Shown here in pieces: positions 44,227 through 53,209 of a stretch of 62,341 nucleotides of DNA. The translations under genes and the position numbers were made by a program. Position 1 is the stretch's first letter. Each line of letters opens with the position of its first letter. The notes under the pieces were generated by a model that worked only from the letters and a program-made list of their open reading frames with translations, searched no databases and had not been told where the DNA came from. The stretch is from Streptococcus suis (GTDB taxonomy: Bacteria; Bacillota; Bacilli; Lactobacillales; Streptococcaceae). Where the stretch lies: assembly GCF_016743335.1 (NCBI RefSeq), contig NZ_WCJE01000010.1, positions 1-62,341 on the forward strand, written 5' to 3'.

Positions 44227-45925
44227 AGAAGCCATTTTACGTTATAAATGGTATGCCTTGGCATCGGTCTTGCTGACTTCTATTGTTGTAGCGACGACTT
44301 TGATGCAGCCAAGTTATTTGCAGGATGTATTGACGGCTGTTTTGGCTAATGATAAGGATGAGATTGTCCGTGTCGGTAAGTTCCTCTTGTTGATTGCGGG
44401 AATTGGTCTCTTGGCTGGTCTGGCCAATACCATCATGGCGGCTAAGATTTCTCAGGGAGTATCTGCGGATATTCGTGAGAAGACCTTTCGGAAAATTCAG
44501 AGCTTTTCTTATGCCAATGTAGAGGAATTTAATGCAGGGAATTTGGTGGTTCGTATGACCAACGATGTCAATCAAATCCAAAACCTTGTTATGATGCTCT
44601 TTACGATCTTGATGCGGGTACCTCTGCTCTTTGTTGGTGCCTTTATCATGGCGGTGCGCACTTTGCCAGAACTTTGGTGGGTTATTGTGCTCATGGTCAT
44701 CCTCATCATGGGAATCATGGCAGTTGTGATGGGCTTGATGGGGCCACGCTTTGGTAAATTCCAGTCCCTCATGGACAAGATGAACAGTATTGCCAAGGAA
44801 AATCTCCGTGGGATTCGTGTGGTTAAGTCCTTTGTCCAGGAGAAAAATCAATACGCTAAATTTAAAGAAGTATCCAACGAACTCTTAGATCTTAACCTCT
44901 TTATCGGTTATGGTTTTTCTATCTTGCAACCCTTAATGATGTTGATTGCTTACATGGCGATTTTTGTGTCGCTTTATCTCGTTTCAGGGATGTTAGACAC
45001 TAATATCGAAGCAGTTGGGGGCTTTACTTCCTTTATGAGCTACCTCATGCAAATCATGTTTGCCATTATCATGGCTAGCTTTATGGGGATGCAGGCTTCA
45101 CGTGCTGCTATTTCCATTAAACGTTTGAGTGAGGTTTTAGATACAGAGCCAGCGATGACCTTTAAAGAAGGTGCAAAAGAGGACTTGGATGGACGGATTG
45201 TCTTTGACAATGTCAGCTTCACCTATCCGCATGACACTGAGCCAACTTTGAAAAATATCTCCTTTGAGATTGAGTCTGGTCAGATGGTCGGTGTGGTCGG
45301 TGCGACGGGTGCGGGTAAATCAACACTAGCCCAGCTCATTCCGCGTTTGTTTGATCCACAGGAAGGGACTGTGTCAATTGGCGGTCGTGATTTGAAAGAC
45401 ATCAGTCAGGAAACCTTGAGAGATACAGTGTCTATCGTTTTGCAAAAAGCTATTCTCTTTTCAGGGACCATTGCGGACAATTTGCGTCAAGGTGCACCTG
45501 GTGCAGATTTGGAACGTTTGGAGCGGGCCGCAGGTATTGCCCAAGCAAAAGAATTTATCGACCGCTTGGATGATACCTATGAGAGTCAAGTAGAAGAACG
45601 TGGAAATAACTTCTCAGGTGGTCAGAAACAGCGGATGTCCATTGCGCGTGGGGTGATTAGTGATCCTAAAGTCTTGGTGCTAGATGATTCGACCTCAGCC
45701 TTGGATGCCAAATCAGAGAAGTTGGTACAAGAAGCCCTCAACCATGATTTGAAGGGGACAACGACGGTCATCGTTGCTCAGAAGATTTCTTCTGTTGTCA
45801 AAGCTGATAAGATTTTGGTTCTTGATGAAGGTCGCTTGATTGGTCAAGGTACCCATGCCGAGCTGGTAGCGACAAATGATGTCTACCGCGAAATCTACGA
45901 AACACAGAAAGGGAAGGAGGAATAA
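44219..45925 (+). CDS. satA: ABC exporter subunit SatA (degenerate ATP site half)
   Basis: 568 aa half-transporter: six membrane spans (about 1-300) and a nucleotide-binding domain (about 330-568). Walker A GATGAGKST and signature FSGGQKQR are canonical. The Walker B end reads LVLDDSTSALD, with Asp in place of the catalytic Glu, and the H-loop His is replaced by Gln (VIVAQKISS). This is typical of one half of a heterodimeric multidrug exporter (PatA/LmrC type) in which one ATP site hydrolyses poorly. Its partner is satB, starting immediately after the stop. Confidence 0.92.
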   Translation: MFKEAILRYKWYALASVLLTSIVVATTLMQPSYLQDVLTAVLANDKDEIVRVGKFLLLIAGIGLLAGLANTIMAAKISQGVSADIREKTFRKIQSFSYANVEEFNAGNLVVRMTNDVNQIQNLVMMLFTILMRVPLLFVGAFIMAVRTLPELWWVIVLMVILIMGIMAVVMGLMGPRFGKFQSLMDKMNSIAKENLRGIRVVKSFVQEKNQYAKFKEVSNELLDLNLFIGYGFSILQPLMMLIAYMAIFVSLYLVSGMLDTNIEAVGGFTSFMSYLMQIMFAIIMASFMGMQASRAAISIKRLSEVLDTEPAMTFKEGAKEDLDGRIVFDNVSFTYPHDTEPTLKNISFEIESGQMVGVVGATGAGKSTLAQLIPRLFDPQEGTVSIGGRDLKDISQETLRDTVSIVLQKAILFSGTIADNLRQGAPGADLERLERAAGIAQAKEFIDRLDDTYESQVEERGNNFSGGQKQRMSIARGVISDPKVLVLDDSTSALDAKSEKLVQEALNHDLKGTTTVIVAQKISSVVKADKILVLDEGRLIGQGTHAELVATNDVYREIYETQKGKEE

Positions 45926-47710
45926 ATGAAGACTTTACGTTTTTTCTGGTTTTATTTTAAACGCTATAAGCTGTCCTTTGCTGTGATTTTTCTAGCTATT
46001 GTGACGGCGACTTATTTGCAGGTTAAGACACCTGTTTTCCTTGGAGATGCGATTGCAGAGATGGGGAAAATTGGTCAGGCTTATTTTGCTTCGGTGCAAA
46101 TGGGTCAGTCAGATTTCAAGCCTGACCTAGCTGATTTTAATGGGGTTATGCTCAATCTCTTGTTGGCCTATGTGGCGACTGTGGTATCAACCTTGATTTA
46201 CACCATCCTTTTTACGCGTATCGTGGCTCATTCAACCAACCGGATGCGCAAGGGCTTGTTTGGCAAGTTGGAACGCTTGACAGTTGCCTTCTTTGACAGC
46301 CACAAGGATGGGGATATTCTTTCTCGTTTTACCAGTGATTTGGACAATATCCAAAATGCTTTTAACCAGTCCTTGACTCAGGTAGTGACCAATATCGCTC
46401 TTTACATCGGTATGGTTATCATGATGTTCCGTCAGGATACTCGCTTGGCTTTGGTAACTATCGCATCTACGCCAGTTGCCTTGATTGCCCTAGTGATTAT
46501 CATTCGCCTGTCACGGAAATATACTGACAAGCAACAGGCTGCCGTGTCTAAACTCAATGCCTACATGGATGAGAAGATTTCAGGGCAAAAAGCGATTATT
46601 GTACAGGGTGTGCAGGAAGAGACGATTGATGGTTTCTTGGAGCTCAATGAAGAAGTTCGTCGCACGACTTTCAAGGGACGTTTGTTTGGTGGGATTCTCT
46701 TTCCATTTATGAACGGAATGAGCTTGGTTAATACTGCCATTGTTATCTTTGCAGGATCCAGCATCGTTCTCAATGATAGCTCGCTGGAAACAGCTGCCGC
46801 ACTTGGTCTGGTCGTGACTTTTGTTCAATATTCGCAACAGTATTACCAGCCAATCATGCAGATTGCATCTAGCTGGGCAGAATTGCAGTTGGCTTTCACT
46901 GGTGCTCATCGTATTCAGGAAATGTTTGATGAGCCTGAGGAAGTCCGCCCTCAAAACGCTCCGCTATTTACCGAATTAAAAGAAGGTGTTGAAATCAAGG
47001 ACATCGACTTTGGCTACCTGCCAGGTCAGAAGGTCTTGGACAAGGTGTCCATTTCAGCTCCTAAGGGCAAAATGGTGGCGGTCGTTGGGCCGACGGGATC
47101 TGGTAAGACCACCATTATGAACTTGATCAACCGCTTCTACGATGTCAATGGTGGTAGCGTAGCCTTTGACGGTCGCGATATTCGGGAATATGATTTGGAT
47201 AGTTTGCGGGATAAGGTCGGTATTGTCTTGCAGGAGTCAGTCCTCTTCTCTGGTACTATTGCGGATAATATCCGCTTTGGTGATGAGAGTATTTCGCAGG
47301 AAATGGTGGAAACCGCAGCTCGTGCGACGCATATTCACGACTTTATCATGAGCTTGCCAGAGGGTTATGAAACCTATGTGACCGATGATGAGAATGTCTT
47401 CTCCACAGGTCAGAAACAGCTGATTTCCATTGCCCGTACGCTCTTAACAGATCCACAGGTCTTGATTTTGGACGAAGCAACGTCTAACGTTGATACCGTA
47501 ACGGAAGCCAAAATCCAAAAGGCCATGGAGGCTATTATCGCTGGACGGACAAGTTTCGTCATTGCCCACCGCCTCAAAACCATTCTCAATGCGGATGAAA
47601 TTATCGTCCTCAAAGACGGAAAAGTCATCGAGCAAGGCAACCATAGCCAACTCCTTAAACAGGGCGGCTTCTACGCTGAGCTCTACCACAACCAGTTTGT
47701 GTTTGAATAG
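45926..47710 (+). CDS. satB: ABC exporter subunit SatB (catalytic half)
   Basis: 594 aa half-transporter with six membrane spans and a C-terminal ATPase. Walker [10 protein letters not shown], Walker [12 protein letters not shown] with catalytic Glu, and H-loop FVIAHRLKT are intact, but the signature is altered to FSTGQKQL. The altered signature matches SatA's degenerate site, so the pair has one consensus and one degenerate ATP site. Together they export fluoroquinolones and dyes in S. suis. The 3' end of this gene is partly duplicated at 51028-51174. Confidence 0.93.
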   Translation: MKTLRFFWFYFKRYKLSFAVIFLAIVTATYLQVKTPVFLGDAIAEMGKIGQAYFASVQMGQSDFKPDLADFNGVMLNLLLAYVATVVSTLIYTILFTRIVAHSTNRMRKGLFGKLERLTVAFFDSHKDGDILSRFTSDLDNIQNAFNQSLTQVVTNIALYIGMVIMMFRQDTRLALVTIASTPVALIALVIIIRLSRKYTDKQQAAVSKLNAYMDEKISGQKAIIVQGVQEETIDGFLELNEEVRRTTFKGRLFGGILFPFMNGMSLVNTAIVIFAGSSIVLNDSSLETAAALGLVVTFVQYSQQYYQPIMQIASSWAELQLAFTGAHRIQEMFDEPEEVRPQNAPLFTELKEGVEIKDIDFGYLPGQKVLDKVSISAPKGKMVAVVGPTGSGKTTIMNLINRFYDVNGGSVAFDGRDIREYDLDSLRDKVGIVLQESVLFSGTIADNIRFGDESISQEMVETAARATHIHDFIMSLPEGYETYVTDDENVFSTGQKQLISIARTLLTDPQVLILDEATSNVDTVTEAKIQKAMEAIIAGRTSFVIAHRLKTILNADEIIVLKDGKVIEQGNHSQLLKQGGFYAELYHNQFVFE

Positions 47711-47712
47711 TA

Positions 47713-47784
47713 AAAAATAACAGCCAAGATAAGCAGGCCACAATCCTTAAACTTTTAGGATGTGGTTTATCTTGGCTGTTTTTG
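47713..47784. terminator. Long bidirectional terminator between satB and the FNT gene
   Basis: AACAGCCAAGATAA (47719-47732) and TTATCTTGGCTGTT (47767-47780) form a 14-bp perfect stem with an inner CACAATCCT/AGGATGTG pair. T runs lie on both sides. Confidence 0.85.
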
Positions 47785-47792
47785 TAGTATCA

Positions 47793-48587
47793 TTACTGTT
47801 CAAGATAGTTGGTTTTGGTCTGATTGAGCCAAGCATAAGCAATTCCAATAAAGAGTCCGGCTCCAAGCCAATTTCCAAAGAAAACAACAATCCACTGACG
47901 AAGAATATTTACTATAGTAAAGGTATCTACATTAGTACGAGCAGCATTAAAGGCTAAGAGCATGAATGATGCGAAATTAGCAACTAAGTGTTCGTTGATA
48001 AGGAAAACAAACATAAAAATAGCAGATACAATAACAAAGAATTTGGCGGATTGTTCCTTGAGTAGCATGTACCCAAGGATAGCCATATTCACAAACATAT
48101 TGGCAGTAATTCCCTCAAAGAAGTTACTCCAGTCGGATTTTCCTAGTTTGATGGTGACAGCGTTGACAACAAAACTTTCGTTAGATAAGTTAAGGTAGGA
48201 GAAGGACTGATTGAAAAGCCAAGCCAGAATGGTAGCACCTACAAAGTTGAAGAAGGTGCAGTAAAGTAACATCAGCGTTACTTTTTTCCAAGTAATTTGC
48301 TTATAATAGGCACCAGTCGTTAGATACATCATATTAGATGTAGCCAATTCGCCACCAAAAATAAGAACAAAAATCAGTCCGATAGCAAAGATAAAGGTAA
48401 AAACAAAACGCGATAGACTTGGGAATTGACTTGAGATGACATCCGCTCCAATAATACCAACAGCTGTTGACATGGTCAAATAAGCTCCTGCATACATGGA
48501 GCGTAAGGCGTAACGGCTTAGACTTTCATCAAAAAGGGATTCTTTTTTTGAAACTGCAACCGAAATTTTTTCTTGAAATGGGGACAT
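47793..48587 (-). CDS. Formate/nitrite transporter family channel
   Basis: 264 aa with six membrane segments, of the FNT (FocA/NirC) family. AGAYLTMSTAVG and GGELATSNMMYLTTGAYY match the family's first helices and omega loop, and INEHLVANFASFMLLAF holds the pore histidine region (usually N-x-x-H). AAGGAGG lies 4 bases before ATG 48587, which is preferred to codons farther upstream. It probably moves formate, nitrite or lactate. It follows two flavin reductase genes with an 83-bp gap. Confidence 0.85.
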   Translation of the reverse strand: MSPFQEKISVAVSKKESLFDESLSRYALRSMYAGAYLTMSTAVGIIGADVISSQFPSLSRFVFTFIFAIGLIFVLIFGGELATSNMMYLTTGAYYKQITWKKVTLMLLYCTFFNFVGATILAWLFNQSFSYLNLSNESFVVNAVTIKLGKSDWSNFFEGITANMFVNMAILGYMLLKEQSAKFFVIVSAIFMFVFLINEHLVANFASFMLLAFNAARTNVDTFTIVNILRQWIVVFFGNWLGAGLFIGIAYAWLNQTKTNYLEQ

Positions 48588-48669
48588 GGGGCCTCCTTGT
48601 GACATAATCATCAAAAATTTATTGAAAAATATAGTGGAAAGGGAGCCCCTTCCCACTAGTTTTTATTTG

Positions 48670-49905
48670 TTAGTGAGCAGATGCACCAGAATTGGCATCT
48701 GTCGGTGTGGAAGCTGTAGGGGTACTACCTGTATCTGAAGCGCCAGAGGTTGCATCAACATGGGCAGGAGATGCGGTGTTTCCTGCACCCCCCACCAAGC
48801 GTTGTCCAGTGGTTTCAAGATACCAATCTAACCATGGCTTAAAATTAAAGATAATTTCATTGATACCAGCGTAGGACCCGTCAGGATAGTACATAGCTTG
48901 GTAGTTATGAGTATTGATAATTTCAGGTGGTGTGCCTGGGACGATTGTTCGAACGTACTCTTGGTTACCATTACGTAAGGTTCCAACAACCCATTCGACA
49001 TTCTTCATGCGGGCAGGAGGTAGCGTACCGTGGACAGTTGACAGACGATTTCCTACTTGAGCAAGTACCCGTTTACCCAACATGGTTTCAGGTTCTTGGT
49101 GACTATTGTTGTAATAGAGGAACTGATTGTTATCATCTGCATAGGTCAACTCAAATGGCATCGCATTGAGGAACATATTGAGTTGGTTAACGGTCAACAG
49201 ACCATTGTCCAGTTTAACATAGGTATCTCCCTCAACTGCATTAACCAATTTAGAAGCCTTTTCCAGCCAGTCTGGGTCATCTGGGTCCACACCTGTGATG
49301 GTCGTTGCGATTGGATGGTTACAGTCTAAATCTTCTGGTGCAATTGGCTTGGGTTGTTTCAATTTAGATACAACGCCGACATACTTGATAAAGTTGTCTA
49401 GACAGCTTTCCAAGAATTTCACAGTCCCTTCATTGATAATGTTCCCTTTATCATCAAAAGCTTCTTTCGCTTTACCAAGGAGGAATTCATTACCTGGTAA
49501 CGTGTAGGCATTGACACCTGGAGCGTCCAAAATTTTTCTCAAGTGGACTTGAGCACGAGACGTTCCTTGGTCGTAGTAAGAAGCCCCGATAATCATAACT
49601 GGTTTATTTTCAAATGGATGTAAATTGAAACTGAGCCACTCTAGAGTACTCTTAAGAGCAGGTGTGATGGTGTGGTTGTGTTCAGGTGTAGCAATGATGA
49701 CACCATCAGCACGTGTGATTTTGTTGTAAAGGTATTGGATCGCAAAACTATTAGACTGGTCTTCGTCCTGATTGAACATTGGGACATCTTTGATTTCCAA
49801 AAGCTCTAATTCAAATTTTACTTTAAAGTGGCGTTGAATAAATTGCAATAGCATGCGGTTATAAGATTGGTCTGCATTAGACCCGACGATTCCGACAAAT
49901 TTCAT
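48670..49905 (-). CDS. NAD(P)H-dependent FMN reductase fused to a PAS-like domain
   Basis: 411 aa. Residues 1-190 are a flavodoxin-like NADPH:FMN reductase ([17 protein letters not shown], then [18 protein letters not shown] and [18 protein letters not shown]). Residues about 245-370 resemble the PAS-type sensor seen with DUF438 proteins ([20 protein letters not shown], then [13 protein letters not shown] and [12 protein letters not shown]). The last 35 residues are an Ala/Ser/Thr/Gly low-complexity tail. A reductase fused to a sensor domain suggests redox, heme or flavin sensing coupled to electron delivery. The substrate is unknown. It is transcribed with the smaller reductase just upstream. 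Confidence 0.85.
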   Translation of the reverse strand: MKFVGIVGSNADQSYNRMLLQFIQRHFKVKFELELLEIKDVPMFNQDEDQSNSFAIQYLYNKITRADGVIIATPEHNHTITPALKSTLEWLSFNLHPFENKPVMIIGASYYDQGTSRAQVHLRKILDAPGVNAYTLPGNEFLLGKAKEAFDDKGNIINEGTVKFLESCLDNFIKYVGVVSKLKQPKPIAPEDLDCNHPIATTITGVDPDDPDWLEKASKLVNAVEGDTYVKLDNGLLTVNQLNMFLNAMPFELTYADDNNQFLYYNNSHQEPETMLGKRVLAQVGNRLSTVHGTLPPARMKNVEWVVGTLRNGNQEYVRTIVPGTPPEIINTHNYQAMYYPDGSYAGINEIIFNFKPWLDWYLETTGQRLVGGAGNTASPAHVDATSGASDTGSTPTASTPTDANSGASAH

Positions 49906-49920
49906 GATTGTTCTCCTCTC

Positions 49921-50523
49921 TTACAAGTTTTCCCAGTCAAAGTTTTCAGCTTCTTTTTGAAGTAACTCTTTGGCGCTAGACAGTTTACTTGTCATCTTGA
50001 CAAAGAGACGGAAGTCATCAAAGATGGCATCCAGTTTTTGACTGATTTCTAAATCAATGAGCTCACCGTTTGTATCAAAGGCTTTCATGGAATTAGATAG
50101 TAAGAACTCATCTGGTAAAACAGTAGCTTTGAGTTCAGGAGCGTTGAGAATTTGACGTAGCTGTAGTTGGGCACGAGAGGAACCAAGTGTTCCATAAGAA
50201 GCACCAGTAATCATAACTGGTTTGTTTAATAGTGGATAGACACCGTATGATACCCAAGCAAGGGCATTCATAAGGACAGCTGGAATAGAGTGGTCATATT
50301 CGGGAGTTCCGATGATGACTCCGTCAGCAGCCTCAATTTTTGCGACCAATTCTTTGACAATTTCTGGTAATTCTCGATTGGCTGGTTTATTGAATATTGG
50401 GAGTTCCTTGATTTCAACCAGTTCGATATCTGCCTTATCAGCGAAGTGCTGTTCAATGTACTGCAAGAGTTTGCGGTTGGTTGAGCGAGCGGAGTTTGTT
50501 CCGACCAGTCCTAGAAGTTTCAT
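49921..50523 (-). CDS. NAD(P)H-dependent FMN reductase
   Basis: 200 aa flavodoxin-like reductase, paralogous to the N-terminal half of the next gene: MKLLGLVGTNSARSTNRKLL, DGVIIGTPEYDHSIPAVLMN and KPVMITGASYGTLGSSRAQL. The ATG at 50523, following a GAGAAG-type site, is preferred to an upstream in-frame codon at 50562. It is the first gene of a three-gene minus-strand operon with the fused reductase and the FNT channel. Likely roles are quinone, azo-compound or extracellular electron acceptor reduction. Confidence 0.85.
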   Translation of the reverse strand: MKLLGLVGTNSARSTNRKLLQYIEQHFADKADIELVEIKELPIFNKPANRELPEIVKELVAKIEAADGVIIGTPEYDHSIPAVLMNALAWVSYGVYPLLNKPVMITGASYGTLGSSRAQLQLRQILNAPELKATVLPDEFLLSNSMKAFDTNGELIDLEISQKLDAIFDDFRLFVKMTSKLSSAKELLQKEAENFDWENL

Positions 50524-50649
50524 AGCGTCTTCTCTCTTTCCTAAATTTGCTACCTTTATCATACCCGTTTATCTGATAAAATGCAAGCGTTTTCTGAAAA
50601 TGTGATAAAATTGTTCAAAAATTCACGAGTTTTTTGGTATAATATTAGT

Positions 50650-51009
50650 ATGCAAAGAATATTCTATCTAGTATTTGGTTTTGTTAGTTTGGTGGTTGGT
50701 GTCATTGGGATTGTTTTGCCGATAGTTCCGACAACTCCTCTTTTACTTTTGGCTGGTTTTTGCTTTGCGAGAAGTTCAAAAAGGTTTGAAAAATGGCTAC
50801 GCAATACAAAAATTTATCAATTTTACGTAGCTGATTACGTTGAGACCAAATCTATTTCCCGCAAACGAAAAAAGCAAATCATCTGGCAAATTTACTTACT
50901 CATGGCAATTTCTATCTGGCTGGCTCCTATTTTATTGGTCAAAATAGGACTGGGACTATTAACAATCTTCATTACTTACTATTTGTTTTGGGTCATACCG
51001 GAGAAATAA
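50650..51009 (+). CDS. DUF454 (YbaN) family membrane protein
   Basis: 119 aa inner-membrane protein with the family pattern GIVLPIVPTTPLLLLAGFCFARSS and two to three membrane segments. Function is unknown. An extended -10 (TGGTATAAT, TATAAT 50638-50643) lies so close that transcription should start at or within a base of ATG 50650, with no ribosome site, so translation may be leaderless. A longer upstream frame (from 50581) would begin before the promoter and is unlikely. Confidence 0.82.
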   Translation: MQRIFYLVFGFVSLVVGVIGIVLPIVPTTPLLLLAGFCFARSSKRFEKWLRNTKIYQFYVADYVETKSISRKRKKQIIWQIYLLMAISIWLAPILLVKIGLGLLTIFITYYLFWVIPEK

Positions 51010-51027
51010 AGTCAGATTTGAGGATTG

Positions 51028-51174
51028 AACATCGTCCTCAAAGACGGAAAAGTGATTGAGCAAGGCAACCACAGCCAGCTCCTCAAGCTCAACGGCTACT
51101 ACGCCGAACTCTACCACAACCAGTTTGTGTTTGAATTGCACACTTCAAAAATCACAGCCTATTTCATTGAATAA
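51028..51174 (+). pseudogene. Remnant of an ABC exporter 3' end (satB-like)
   Basis: The frame reads [18 protein letters not shown]...[14 protein letters not shown] and then continues to TAA 51172. It matches the last 35 codons of satB (from about 47602) at high nucleotide identity. The similarity extends past the satB stop to the AAAAAT-ACAGCC sequence. There is no start codon or upstream ATPase domain. It is a solitary duplicated tail lying on the far side of the FNT/reductase operon. Confidence 0.85.
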
Positions 51175-51247
51175 TAGGAGGGACAGAGTTCCATCTGTAT
51201 CGTAAAGTCTGATTTTGAATGTTATATGGTATAAGAATGTGAACAGC

Positions 51248-51288
51248 AAAAACCAGTCAATCTCTATTTCTGTGATTGACTGGTTTTT
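51248..51288. terminator. Bidirectional terminator ending the bacteriocin operon
   Basis: AAAACCAGTCAATC (51249-51262) and GATTGACTGGTTTT (51274-51287) are a perfect 14-bp stem with A and T runs on both sides. TGGTATAAG (51228-51235) ahead of it on the plus strand is a possible orphan -10. The remaining sequence from 51290 to 51425 shows nothing I can assign. Confidence 0.8.
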
Positions 51289-51425
51289 AAGTATTTGTTC
51301 TACAAGACTTCAAGATTAAGCTAGATAACTTGATACATTCAGTCTCGTATAAATTTTCTTGGAATGTTTTCATATCCATCTGATGTAGTTTATTAGCAAT
51401 TTTCTAGTTAGTGAGTCGTTGATGA

Positions 51426-51614
51426 CTAGGGGTTATTTTTTGTTACTAAGAGATAAGCAACTGAAAAACCGACACTAATCCCTAGGGTAATCCACCATTT
51501 GAAGGGTTGGTGGAACATCCAAGAGCGAAGTCCACTAAGTAGGAAGACAACTAAGTGGAGGCCAATTAGAGTGAAAACGGTCGATGTTTTATGAAAAAGA
51601 TTGGTTGGTTTCAT
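51426..51614 (-). CDS. 62-aa two-span membrane protein of the bacteriocin locus
   Basis: The protein begins MKPTNLFHKTSTVFTLIGLH, with hydrophobic segments at about residues 13-28 and 40-56 and the charged tail VTKNNP. GGAAGG lies 9 bases upstream of ATG 51614. It is the last gene of the minus-strand cluster that starts with the lactococcin-972-like precursor. Small two-span proteins in such clusters often give producer self-protection, but I do not recognise this family. Confidence 0.6.
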   Translation of the reverse strand: MKPTNLFHKTSTVFTLIGLHLVVFLLSGLRSWMFHQPFKWWITLGISVGFSVAYLLVTKNNP

Positions 51615-51648
51615 AACTGTTTTCCCTTCCAAAATACTCTATGTGGGA

Positions 51649-51792
51649 TTAAAATAGAAAAGAAAGTGAACTTGCCAGAGCAATAAGTAGGAAAATCCCT
51701 TTCAAAATTGGGAAATCTTTCTGAATGAACTTGTCCCCGTACAATGCAAGGGCTAGAGAAATCCAGAGAATGATTATTTTCAAGTAAACCAT
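51649..51792 (-). CDS. Possible 47-aa membrane peptide
   Basis: A short frame starts MVYLKIIILWISLALALYG and ends with GIFLLIALASSLSFLF. Two hydrophobic segments separated by a charged turn (DKFIQKDFP) resemble its small membrane neighbours. The ribosome site is weak (AGG about 12 bases upstream). A competing frame on the same strand (51611-51898) is less protein-like. Confidence 0.4.
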   Translation of the reverse strand: MVYLKIIILWISLALALYGDKFIQKDFPILKGIFLLIALASSLSFLF

Positions 51793-51878
51793 GTCGAGCA
51801 CAACCTAAGAAAATGGTTGGATTTATCCCTGAGATTAGCAGATAATCAAGATGTTTATGTTGGTTATGTCCTGCCCAT

Positions 51879-52166
51879 TTATTTGATTTTTGGAACAAGA
51901 AAATTCCAAATGGCAGCAGCTCGTGTTGCTGGGTGCTGTCTGTTTATTTCAAGAAATAACCCTGAAACTTCTGGAGACAATGAGTTGCTTATTGCAAGAG
52001 GCGAAAGTTCTTGTTTTAAGTAAGCGATGACCTTTAAAAGGTGGTCGTCGTGTTGAAGGGCAGTTTGTGCATGTTTTAATATCGCAAGTTCTTGGACCGA
52101 TAAGAGCTGTGTGTTAAGGATAGTCTCAATTTGCCCTAATAAGGTTTTATTCGTTTTGATATCCAT
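51879..52166 (-). CDS. Bacteriocin immunity protein (EntA/PedB-type helical bundle)
   Basis: 95 aa, all-helical, with the pattern of class IIa-type immunity proteins: LLGQIETILNTQLLSVQELA, ILKHAQTALQHDDHLLKVIA and a C-terminal SGLFLEINRQHPATRAAAI. Such proteins sit inside the cell and protect against pediocin-like bacteriocins. No matching class II bacteriocin is seen in the window, so it may serve as immunity against competitors. AAGGAGAG precedes the ATG. Its neighbours are small membrane proteins in the same orientation. Confidence 0.75.
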   Translation of the reverse strand: MDIKTNKTLLGQIETILNTQLLSVQELAILKHAQTALQHDDHLLKVIAYLKQELSPLAISNSLSPEVSGLFLEINRQHPATRAAAIWNFLVPKIK

Positions 52167-52203
52167 TATTGTCTCTCCTTACATATATCACAAAATTCGA
52201 AGC

Positions 52204-52419
52204 CTAAGTATTGATTCCCAGTACGACAACAAATGTTGTAAGATAGGCTACGATAAGCAAAAATAGGCTATAGAGACCAATGATTCCCCATTTTTTTGCA
52301 GGAGATACTTGCTTTTTATTTAATGTTTTAACTAGTTTATAACCTAGAAATAAACAAGCAAGGAATAGAATGAGGGCTAATACTTTTATGATTAAAAAAA
52401 TGATGAATGCAGCAGTCAT
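52204..52419 (-). CDS. 71-aa two-span membrane protein
   Basis: Two hydrophobic segments (IIFLIIKVLALILFLACLFL, about 5-25, and IGLYSLFLLIVAYLTTFVVV, about 46-66) flank a basic loop KTLNKKQVSPAKK. GGAGGT lies 6 bases before the ATG. It is separated by 160 bases from the ABC ATPase gene upstream, so it may have its own promoter, but none is obvious. Probable immunity or accessory membrane protein; family not recognised. Confidence 0.65.
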   Translation of the reverse strand: MTAAFIIFLIIKVLALILFLACLFLGYKLVKTLNKKQVSPAKKWGIIGLYSLFLLIVAYLTTFVVVLGINT

Positions 52420-52579
52420 TGTTGCACCTCCAGGCTGTATTTTATGAAAGAACTAGATAAGTGTTGTGTTTATTTATCGTAAACTTGGGTCAAGTGATGC
52501 ATGGCATACGTTCTAGAGCATTGATTTTTGCAGTTGTAGTGGAATGCCTGATTCGCCAAGAGTGTAGAAACTATCTAAA

Positions 52580-53209
52580 TTATAAACGAATAACTCGCTG
52601 ACACTTATCGGCGATATATGGATCGTGTGTGACGATAATCACTGTCTTACCACGATTATTCATTTCTATGAGAAATTGTAGGATTAAGTCCCTATTTTCC
52701 TGATCTAATGATCCCGTTGGCTCATCTGCTAAGATAAGATTGCTTGGTTTGAGTAGAGCCCGAGCGATAGCAATTCGTTGCTGTTCTCCTCCAGATAGCT
52801 CGGAAATTTTTTGTTTTAGCGTGTTTGCTAGTCCGATTTTTTCTAGTATATTTTTTATAGACTCTTCCTTTTCCCTTTTTGATAATCTGGTATATTTTAA
52901 TGCCATCAGGAGATTATACTCGACGCTTTCGTTCTCAATTAGAGCAAAATTTTGGAATAGATAGGAAATTTGTTCCCGAATTATTTTTTGAGATGTCCTA
53001 GTGTTTACAGGTACGTTTGAATGACCAAATAGGAGATAATTTCCTTCGTATTCACCGTCAAGCAAGCCAATGATGTTTAGTAATGTTGTTTTTCCGCTGC
53101 CACTTTTTCCAACAATTGCGACTAATTCACCTTGTTCAATGTGGAGGGAAAAATCATGTAGGATATGTTTTTGACCAATCTTTTTAAAGATATGTTCTAA
53201 ATGAATCAT
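52580..53209 (-). CDS. Bacteriocin-associated ABC transporter ATPase (lactococcin 972 group)
   Basis: 209 aa LolD/MacB-like ATPase. Walker A GKSGSGKTT, signature LSGGEQQR, Walker B LILADEPTGSLD and H-loop VIIVTHDP are all intact. Its start overlaps the stop of the large membrane partner by 4 bases (ATGA), showing coupling. In lactococcin 972 clusters this pair is thought to handle export or immunity. The precursor has its own Sec signal, which makes immunity or bacteriocin expulsion the more likely role. Confidence 0.9.
   Translation of the reverse strand: MIHLEHIFKKIGQKHILHDFSLHIEQGELVAIVGKSGSGKTTLLNIIGLLDGEYEGNYLLFGHSNVPVNTRTSQKIIREQISYLFQNFALIENESVEYNLLMALKYTRLSKREKEESIKNILEKIGLANTLKQKISELSGGEQQRIAIARALLKPSNLILADEPTGSLDQENRDLILQFLIEMNNRGKTVIIVTHDPYIADKCQRVIRL

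Noticed and set aside
51228..51288. Small RNA from TGGTATAAG to the 51.27-kb hairpin
   Set aside because: The -10 is imperfect, there is no -35, and the hairpin is adequately explained as the bidirectional terminator of the bacteriocin operon.
51611..51898. 95-codon minus-strand frame overlapping the immunity gene
   Set aside because: It overlaps the end of the EntA-type gene and reads less protein-like than the two-span peptide frame in the same interval.
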